Shown one piece after another: positions 56,555-64,000 of a stretch of 64,000 nt of DNA. The position numbers and the translations under genes were made by a program. Numbering within the stretch: the first letter of the stretch is position 1; each line of letters starts with the position of its first letter. The notes below the pieces were generated by a model, which saw only the letters and a list, made by a program, of their open reading frames with translations, was not told the DNA's origin and searched no databases. Source of the stretch: Tiliqua scincoides (lineage: Eukaryota; Chordata; Lepidosauria; Squamata; Scincidae). The stretch spans positions 196,006,377 through 196,070,376 of the forward strand of contig NC_089821.1 in assembly GCF_035046505.1 (NCBI RefSeq), in the 5' to 3' direction.

Positions 56555-57084
56555 CAGTGGTTCTCAAACTTTTTAGCACCAAGACCCACTTTTTAGAATG
56601 ACAATCTGTCAGGACCCACCAGAAGTGATGTCATTAACCTGGCTGGAAGTGATGTCATGATTGGAAGTGACATCATCAAGCAGGAAAATTATTACCACCC
56701 CCATGTGACAAAATCAAATCAATTAAGTAAATTAAAAGTTTACAATAAGTAGAAGTTAAAAAAATTATTTAAAAGAAAGAAGAGCCCTCCTAACTCTCCC
56801 AAGCACTTGCTGATCTGTTTAAAAAAAAATCCCCAAACATCCCAAAGGCTGCAATCCTATCCACATTTACCTGGGAGTAAGCCCCATTCACTATAGTTAT
56901 TAAAAGCATATATATAGTAGCCTGTTAAAAATGCATATCTGTAACATTTCACCAAAAGCAGTCACATACCATGGTAGCATCAAGTCTAATATATTAAAAA
57001 TAAAATACACATTGAAATGAATGGGGACCCACCTGAAATTGGCTCATGACCCACCTAGTGGGTCTCACAGTTTGAGAAACACTG
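56555..57084. mobile_element. hAT-type element (CAGTGGTTCTCAAACT family) carrying a palindromic MITE half
   Basis: cagtggttctcaaacttttt opens it and cagtttgagaaacactg closes it, with flanks ttctaggg and ctctaggg (7 of 8). At 56849-56898 it holds ggctgcaatcctatccacat ... gggagtaagccccattcact. Confidence 0.85.
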
Positions 57085-57225
57085 CTCTAGGGAGTTACAT
57101 CCCTGAAGGAACCTCCATAAATGCCTCAGCCAGGAGTTTTACAAAGAGTGGAAGATAGCAAAGCAAACAAGACAAAATGGCTACAGAATAGTTCAGACTT
57201 AACTGTAACACTCAATCATCTAGAA

Positions 57226-57657
57226 CAGGGGTGCTCAAACTCTGGCCCTGGGGCCACGTGTGGCCCTCAAGGACTCCCAATCTGGCCCACTGGGAGCCCC
57301 CCGTCTCCAATGAGTTCTGGCCCTCCGGAGACTTGCTGGAGCTAGCTGGATGCAACTGCTCTCAGAGTGACAGCCAACTGTTCGACATCTCATGTGAGCT
57401 GTGGGACGAGGGCTCCCATCACTGCTTGTTTCACATCTGTGACGCAGCAGTGGCAGCAAAGGAAAGGCTGGCCTTGCTTTGTGCAAGGGCTTTTATAGGC
57501 CATGAGAGATTGCAAGACCTTCATTCATTCATATAAGTTTCACCTCTAATATATTCATTTATGTAAATTTATTCAAATTTGAAATTTAAATTAACTCTTT
57601 TTTCACAGTGTCAGAGAGATGATGTGGCTCTCCTGCCCAAAAGTTTGGACACCGCTG
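57226..57657 (-). mobile_element. hAT-type element, CAGGGGTGTCCAAA family, inverted
   Basis: caggggtgctcaaactctgg opens it and aaaagtttggacaccgctg closes it, with flanks atctagaa and aactagaa (7 of 8). The interior is inverted relative to the copies at 7.13 and 42.04 kb. Confidence 0.85.
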
Positions 57658-57949
57658 AACTAGAACTACTTAAAGGCAAGCAAAGTTTTTAGGTCAGGAA
57701 AGTAAGCAACCACCAGTTTAAACTTTAAATGGGGGAAAGTACAACTGTATTCCATTAGAAACCAGCTTTATAAAGTGAACTGAAAACAGAAGTACAAAAA
57801 AACAACCCAACCACATCCTTGCAGCCTCCAGTTAGGGAGGAAAAAAAAGGATCTTGTGTGTCCAATTATTTTGCTGCATTCTTTCAAAATAAGGAAATGA
57901 CCTATGACTCTAGTTCTTGAAGGAAATTCTCAGGCGAATGAGAATGTGA
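57658..57949. other. Gene-free stretch
   Basis: No feature was recognised. Confidence 0.35.
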
Positions 57950-58033
57950 GGCTGCAATCCTATCCTGATGTACCTGGGAGTAAGCCCCAATGACTATAAT
58001 GGGACTTACTTCTGAGTAGACATGCACAGGAGA
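57950..58033 (-). repeat. Palindromic MITE copy
   Basis: ggctgcaatcctatcctgat ... gggacttacttctgagtaga, then catgcacagg. The last bases of the right end are lost. Confidence 0.8.
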
Positions 58034-59148
58034 TAGAAGATATTGGCGTTACTTAGCATCTTGGCTGTGTGCCTTTTCATTTGTTAGGACCCAGAGAGAA
58101 ACCTCAATCCAGCACAAATTTCTCATAAAGTAATAAGTGAATGGGACAGTAGCATGATTTTTGTTTGAAATGGATATTTCTCTAACCACTGGATTTATCT
58201 CCCAGAAAGAACAGATACCACTTTTAAATAAAATATGGTACTGTACACAGTTGTTAGTTCTTGTATGCTGCAAGGAGTGTGCAAGAGTCTGAAACTTGTA
58301 CACATTGGGATGGCTCTTGTAAAAGGAATGAGTTAACATGCCCTATTACATTATCTCAAACAAGGAAGGGAAAGCTAAGCAACATGAGTGATTAGGCTGC
58401 TTTAAGCCTCATGTCAGTAGAGGTTAAGGCTTTTATGGCATTGCTGATAAAAGACTAGAGTTCATTACAAAAGTAAAAAGTATGAACTTCTAGGAGGGGA
58501 GAATGTCTCTCAAAAAGCAAGCTAGTGAGCATCTTGATCAGCCTCATGTTACTCCTCTCAAGAGACTTGTGCTGCTTTAAATGTTGAAGACTTTCAGGCT
58601 TCTAATGCAGAAATCCCCAAGGTCCATCTATAAAACTCCCAGCACGATGATAAAACTATAATAAGCTTTTAATTTCTTATGGATTGCTTCAGCTTGAAGG
58701 CATTTTGTATGCAGCCATAATTCATAGTAGATTGGGGTTATTAGGAAGAATATTAATCCACCAACCTCCACTCAAATATGTGAGTACAAGGGGCTTATTT
58801 TCTTCAATTAAAGAAAAACCAAGAACTACTTTTAAAACTGTAGAGTTTCTGTTTAGTTATAATTATTCAGTCTAATTGTAAATGTACATCCCAGTCCTAA
58901 CCACCTTAGGAGTCAATGCATGGGCTTTAATGGGAATTGTGTTCAAGGGAGCATGTGGAGGACGGCAGCCAAATTGTTTCAGGCTTCTAACAAGATAGGG
59001 TAATAGTCTACTTGCTCTCGGATTAAAACATGATGTATTTATCATCGGCTTATCATTTTCCCCCCCTTCAAAACAAAATTTAAACTTCCCTAGAAATGCA
59101 TGGGGAAAGTTATCTTTTCCAAATGTATTTCCCACATCTGTGCACTGT
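58034..59148. other. Gene-free stretch
   Basis: AT-rich; no exon, RNA or clear repeat was recognised. Confidence 0.4.
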
Positions 59149-59844
59149 GGGCCCAATCTTATCCAATTTTCCAGTGCTGGTGCAGCCATACCAGTGGGAC
59201 ACGCACTGCATCCTGTGATGGTGAGGCAGTGGTGTAGCTAAGGGGGTGCAGGGGGTAGCAGTCACACCAGGCAACAAGCTTTAGGGGGGCAACAAGCTGA
59301 GCTTGACACTAGTGGCCAAAATTGTGAAAATCTTGGTATGTACAAATAATACCATCATGTATCACTGGCAAGGTATTTTAATGCATAATGCAATGAAACA
59401 AACCACATTAGAATATCTGTATTCTATCAAACATTATGGCCAATTAACCAGAAAATGAAACACAACTGCCTTAAGGAACAAAAAGTAGATTTCTTTAACT
59501 CAAAACTGACATATGAGACTGATTGCTCTGAAAGCTAATGAGATGTTATTATGATACAGCATGTAATCAATAAGGTGCTAACGTTAGTCAGCTCTCATTT
59601 CCATGAGGCAGGTTTCCGCTCCAATCTGCACTTTTTAAAAATCCTGGGTGTGATGTCACGTCCGGTTGTGACATCACTTCCAGGGCATCATTTTGAGTTC
59701 CGCACCAGGCTACACATTCATTAGCCATGACACTGTGGTGAGGCAGTCACAGGGAGCTCCTTAAGGTATGGGAACATTTGTTCCCTTACATGGGGGCTGC
59801 GTTGCAGCTGCACCGGTGCTGAAAAGTTGGATAGGATTGGGCCC
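59149..59844. mobile_element. MITE, GGGCCCAATCC family, split by a hAT
   Basis: gggcccaatcttatccaatt at the left and gttggataggattgggccc at the right. The two halves (59149-59226 and 59744-59844) match the sister copies once the inserted hAT is passed over. Confidence 0.75.
59227..59735. mobile_element. hAT-like element nested in the MITE
   Basis: cagtggtgtagctaaggggg opens it and ttagccatgacactg closes it. The 8-bp duplication tggtgagg is perfect at 59219-59226 and 59736-59743. The right part contains paired gtgatgtcacgtccggttgt and gacatcacttcc. Confidence 0.8.
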
Positions 59845-61966
59845 TATGTCCCTTGTTTGAAGCTAATTTTTTTTGTTTGATGGTTTTTGCTTTATTTACT
59901 GAAATGGCATCAGCTGATAACTTGCAGAGTGAGCATATTCTTTTTTATACTCTCATCTTTTACATTACCTGGAGTTGTCCAGAAATGTTGGTACATTGTC
60001 ATTTTCTATTTTTTGAATTTAAAATGATAGTTTTTCAGTTATGCTGTGTTTAACAGCAGTCAGGCTATGCTGAGTAGCGGAACAAGGCTTGAAATAATTC
60101 CAGCTTCCCTTTGGCAATGTGCTGTCAAACAAGTTCTTGTGGTATATGTTGTAGCCGAAGTGGTTTTTCTCCATTATTAAGCTCCTTGAAAAGAGAGTGC
60201 ATTTACTGTGCTTGTAAAGTCACAAAGGAAGCCCATGCAGAATTATGAATGAAGTTTAATGAGCAGCATTGAATGTGCTTGTTTAATGAACTTGAATAAA
60301 ATACCTAGATGTGCTTGCTATGAGTTGGGCAAGTTCAAATGTCCTGATTATACTTACAATTTTCCTGGACACAATATGCTATGTTTGGGTAATGGGGTAT
60401 TTTGGGATGAGTGTGCCAAGTGGCTTGGATTTAAATTTATGCTTTCTCCACTGGCAATAAAAACATATTTTAACCATTAAAATATTTGACAAATGCTTTA
60501 TTCTAAGTGAAGGATTCATAGGTTCTTTTTTTATTTGTATTTTTTAAATTAGACTTGTTGAAAATGAGGTTGGTGAAATGTCAATCTATTCCCCATAATC
60601 TGTTTGTAGGCATGATGTATCCTAACAACAGTCCTGCCTCTGTGTGCATGTGTGAATCAAGATGCAGTAGAGCATCTTGAATCCATTTGAAATGGTTTCA
60701 TGTTTGGAAAGAGTATTTAATTTTGTCAATTGTCATATTGAAATGAAACTCTGGTATAATTTATTTGGCATTCAATTTTCTAATCAAACTCACTGAATGT
60801 TTTTCAGAAAGGTTTTGTTGATCTATAAGAGGGAGAAAGAAAAGAATGAACAGAATGAACTTTTAACCATGGCTAAATCCACAGAACAAATTGCAGTGCT
60901 ATTAATAGTGCAATGTGCTATGTCTTGGGAAAATAAAGTGTAGTGAGTAAGTAGTGATGGGCCTCAATCTAGGGTAGAACTAGGTAAACTGAAGTCCAAG
61001 TCTCTGTTAAATTATACCCTGAAGTTTGATTCGAACAGAATATGAAGCACAGAAATTTTGAGCAAAATGGTATTCTATGGTATGTGGTCTCATTTTTAAA
61101 ATGTACTATTTAAAGAGCTAAAGTAGTTAGGAGATTGTCAAATGGAAGGTGCTATGAAAGCAAAACAACACACACAGTAGACACCAATGTTGTGCAGAAC
61201 ATATATTTTAAAACTTATTTCAGGGTTTATTCCCATGCTCCATGTTTGTGGTCACAGATCATCACTTGTTTATGCAATGTGGAGACATCAAAAGAGCAGA
61301 CTGAAGATATTGAGTCTTGTTTCCAATAAAGATTAGGCAGAAACTTTCTTGGAGGACAATGTACAGGACCTGAAGGTAACTGCTTTCCCTGTCTTCTAGT
61401 AGTCCCTCAGTAACTGGTTAAGAAGCATGCATGTGTGAAAGAGTACTTTTCAGTTCTGAGTCTTCTACCAATCAATTCCACTGGGTGATCCCAAGTTCTA
61501 ATGTTATGAGAGGAGAGGGGAAAAAAATTCCCTTCATTCACTTCCTTCATTACATGGATAATGTTAAACACTACCACCACCTTCTTAGTTATCAAGTTTT
61601 CTAAAGTACCCCAAATATGTTAGCCTTGTCTTTTAGGCAAGGCGCTCCTACTTCATGTTATTTTGGCTGTCATTTTCCTTATTGTTTCCAGCTCCTCCTG
61701 AGATGGAGTGACCAGGACTATACATAGTATTCCAAATGTGGCTGAACCATAAATTTCTATAAAGGCATTATGGGTGTATTTTCAGTCCCTTCCCTAATAA
61801 TCCCTTGCATGGACTTTGCTTCTCTTATGCACACTGAGTTAAGCAACACAGCTCCAAGATTTCTTTCCTAAGTCGCAGCCATTTCAGTGCACACCTGTGC
61901 ACATGTGGTTGGGTTTATTTTTCTTTTTTTGTCCCCAAATGCATCACTTTAAACTTTTTTACCTTA
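59845..61966. other. Gene-free stretch
   Basis: About 2.1 kb of AT-rich sequence with no recognised gene, RNA or repeat. The next gene expected by synteny (SLC16A10) is not seen here. Confidence 0.4.
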
Positions 61967-62480
61967 GGGTGCAATCCTAACCCCCGGGTTAGGCTGGCAC
62001 AAGTCACCTGCACCAACCTGGGGGTGTCACAAATGTGCCATAAGGCATGGGAATCGGGGAGGCCCATGCAAGGAGTTGTGCTGGCCTCCCCACACCTGAT
62101 CCAGGCCAGTGGGGTAAATTTGCATCAACCAAGCTCAGCCAACGCTGAGGTCTGGGGGGCTTGGGGAGGGTGAGGAGGAGGGGTTTGGGGGCAGGGAACA
62201 GTGAGCAGCGGACATTCCCGGGGGCAGAGAGCGGGAGGCAGGACCAGAATTCGGCAATTATACCCTATCCTGACCCTGTTCCTGGGCAGCAGGGCATGGC
62301 CCCTGGCTGTGCTGTTCTGCTTGGATCTGCACCATCTCATCAGGTGGCACAGATCCGAGTAGACCCATTGGGACCACTACAATGTGATGCAGGGTAAGGG
62401 GAAAGTTTTCCCCTTGCCTTGGGTTGCGTGTGCATTTGGCCCCAAACTTCAACTGGATGCCGTGCAAACCTACTGACCTG
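61967..62480. mobile_element. Large MITE with GGGTGCAATCCTA end, truncated
   Basis: gggtgcaatcctaacccccg preceded by TTA starts a GC-rich unit with the same 3' part as the 30.56-kb element (ggatctgcaccatctcatca, ggtaaggggaaagttttccc). The right terminus is missing. Confidence 0.55.
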
Positions 62481-63475
62481 CCTACAGGTATGCCATTTGC
62501 AATGTCCCAGAAAAATTCTCCTTGCTACAATTTGTTGCTCACATTTGTACTTTTTTCAGTTTGATTATGTTTGTTCTGAGTCAAGTGCTGCTGTTTAGTT
62601 CGTTCCTGTGTATTTGTTTATAGCCTTAATTCTGCTTGCTCCAGTAGCTGACAGGCGTGAAGGATTCATGTGCTAAAGCAGATTGTACCTGCAGAAATGT
62701 TTACAGATCATGTGTAAGAAATCCTGGATCCAGATCCACAATAAGCTTCCTAAAACAGAGAGCTAAGTAGCATTTTTTAAAAAGGATTAGACATTTATAT
62801 GAATAATACATAAAGCAGAGGCTTCTGTAACTTGGCAAATAAGTAATGGACCTTCATTCCAAAGGTGCAAAACCTTATTACTGAAATCCTCATTAAATAA
62901 TGAACCTTGCTTAAGTAGCCTGCTTCTAATATGTGGAAAGCAGCCCATTGACTGACAATTCTCACTTTTGTTCAGTTGAGTATAAATCACAAGGAAACTC
63001 TCCCAAAATGGGACTTTTCAGACTTCTTGGTGTTAGTTCTATTTAGAGTAGAAATCGGAGCTTCTTTGTAGGTTGTACACAGAAGGATCGGAATTTTGGC
63101 TGCACAGGTACTGCAGTTCTCAAATGGAATTTCCTAGGTTACTTTTGGCAAGAAAATCCTAAGCCTGAGAGCATTTCTTCACAATAACAGTTCAACTATA
63201 GAAATCATATTGATGAGTGGGGCAGATGAGCAAAACATTATATGCATAGCTGTTCTTGCCTCTCAAAGAAGCTCATAATGATTTTACTTCAAATGCATTC
63301 ATAAGCAAATAGGGGTTCACAAAGAAGAACTCCTGATCAAGTTAGGCAGACAAAGGAGGTAGGTTTTCCCCTTCCTTTTCTCTACTTGTGAGTTCCTCAT
63401 CCAAGCAAAGGATCAAAGGGATACCAGCACTACTGTAACTAAAGAGCACTAGGTATGTGGTGCTGGGCTTTCTTA
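62481..63475. other. Gene-free stretch
   Basis: No exon, RNA gene or repeat was recognised. Confidence 0.4.
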
Positions 63476-63565
63476 GGGCACAATCCTATCCAGGTCTACT
63501 CAGAAGTAAGTCCTATTTAGTTCAATGGGGCTTACTCTCCGGAAAGTGTGGTTAGGATTGCAGCC
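63476..63565 (+). repeat. Intact palindromic MITE with TTA duplication
   Basis: gggcacaatcctatccaggt at the left and gtggttaggattgcagcc at the right. TTA flanks both ends (63473-63475 and 63566-63568). At 90 bp it is the best-preserved single copy here and defines the family. Confidence 0.85.
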
Positions 63566-64000
63566 TTAGCCTCCCAACCTCTGCAATGGGTTGAAGGCCA
63601 AAAAGTGGAAACTGAGCTTGCTTTGCCCTCTGTTTTGATCCTAATGCCATTGGAGGACTTATTTTGTGTCCAGGGCATAAACTTCACAAGCTGCATTGAC
63701 TCAGAAGATAAGCTTCCTTATGAGGGTGGGGACTTTGGTTGGACTGAAGGGGAGCAAGTAGCAGGCTGCTTGCTTTACTTCAATTATCTGAACTTGGAAT
63801 CCTAGTCAGCTGAGGGTTATCCCTACATGTTGTCTTTTGTTTCCATTAAATATCTACATGACCAACCCTTGTCTCACAGCAGATTGGACAGTCTTGTTTG
63901 AAATAGGGGAGGTCATGATGGCATGCACTTTCTTTCTGCAAGGGGGAGGGGTCTTTACTGTGGGAAAATTCTCACCAACACTGCAGCCCCTGAACAAAGC
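63566..64000. other. Gene-free end of window
   Basis: One 85-codon frame (63548-63805) has no recognised motif and starts in the MITE. Nothing else was seen. Confidence 0.35.

Noticed and set aside
59845-64000. First exon of SLC16A10 expected by synteny
   Set aside because: No GC-rich start region and no monocarboxylate-transporter sequence; it probably lies beyond the window.

Overview
The window is vertebrate nuclear DNA, most likely from a squamate reptile. It carries three split genes in the amniote order AMD1 - GTF3C6 - RPF2, all on the + strand with GT-AG introns. Its repeats fit a lizard or snake: CR1 LINEs ending in TTCTTATG units, a tRNA-derived SINE with a CR1-like tail, many hAT-type elements with 8-bp target duplications, and about 20 copies of a short near-palindromic element bounded by TTA/TAA. 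No species is claimed.

Layout. 1-5.9 kb: the last four coding exons and 3' UTR of AMD1 (S-adenosylmethionine decarboxylase), including an open 124-codon frame directly after the TGA stop that matches the known vertebrate AMD1 readthrough tail. 5.9-11.1 kb: spacer filled with DNA-transposon remnants. 11.2-16 kb: complete GTF3C6 (TFIIIC subunit 6; 6 coding exons, 197 aa) behind a GC-rich promoter with CACGTG and YY1-like motifs. 16-19.6 kb: spacer with two TTAA-bounded palindromic elements and a GC-rich block holding a good CTCF-like motif. 19.66-43.67 kb: complete RPF2 (ribosome biogenesis factor; 10 coding exons, 305 aa). Its introns hold a CR1 with a 543-codon open reverse transcriptase frame, a second kind of LINE inserted antisense 37 bp past exon 6, a tRNA-SINE, an old LTR-retrotransposon gag fragment and several hAT copies. 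43.8-64 kb: no gene seen. This gene-free stretch is a stack of nested transposons with a second, opposite-strand LTR-element fossil.

The three genes serve growth metabolism: polyamine synthesis (AMD1), RNA polymerase III transcription of tRNA and 5S rRNA (GTF3C6), and 5S RNP loading in 60S assembly (RPF2). Both complete promoters carry CACGTG close to the ATG, which fits shared MYC/USF-type control but is only inferred.

The most interesting items are: the AMD1 readthrough frame; a 1.2-kb hAT-like element (51.62-52.83 kb) carrying a ~370-bp-arm inverted repeat with tRNA-like Pol III boxes, a 45-bp Z-DNA-type tract and a G-rich tandem repeat; two different hAT elements that used the same 8-bp target; the crowding of palindromic MITEs around both promoters; and two SINE/LINE pairs sharing 3' ends. 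All calls rest on reading the sequence by eye; no database search was run.
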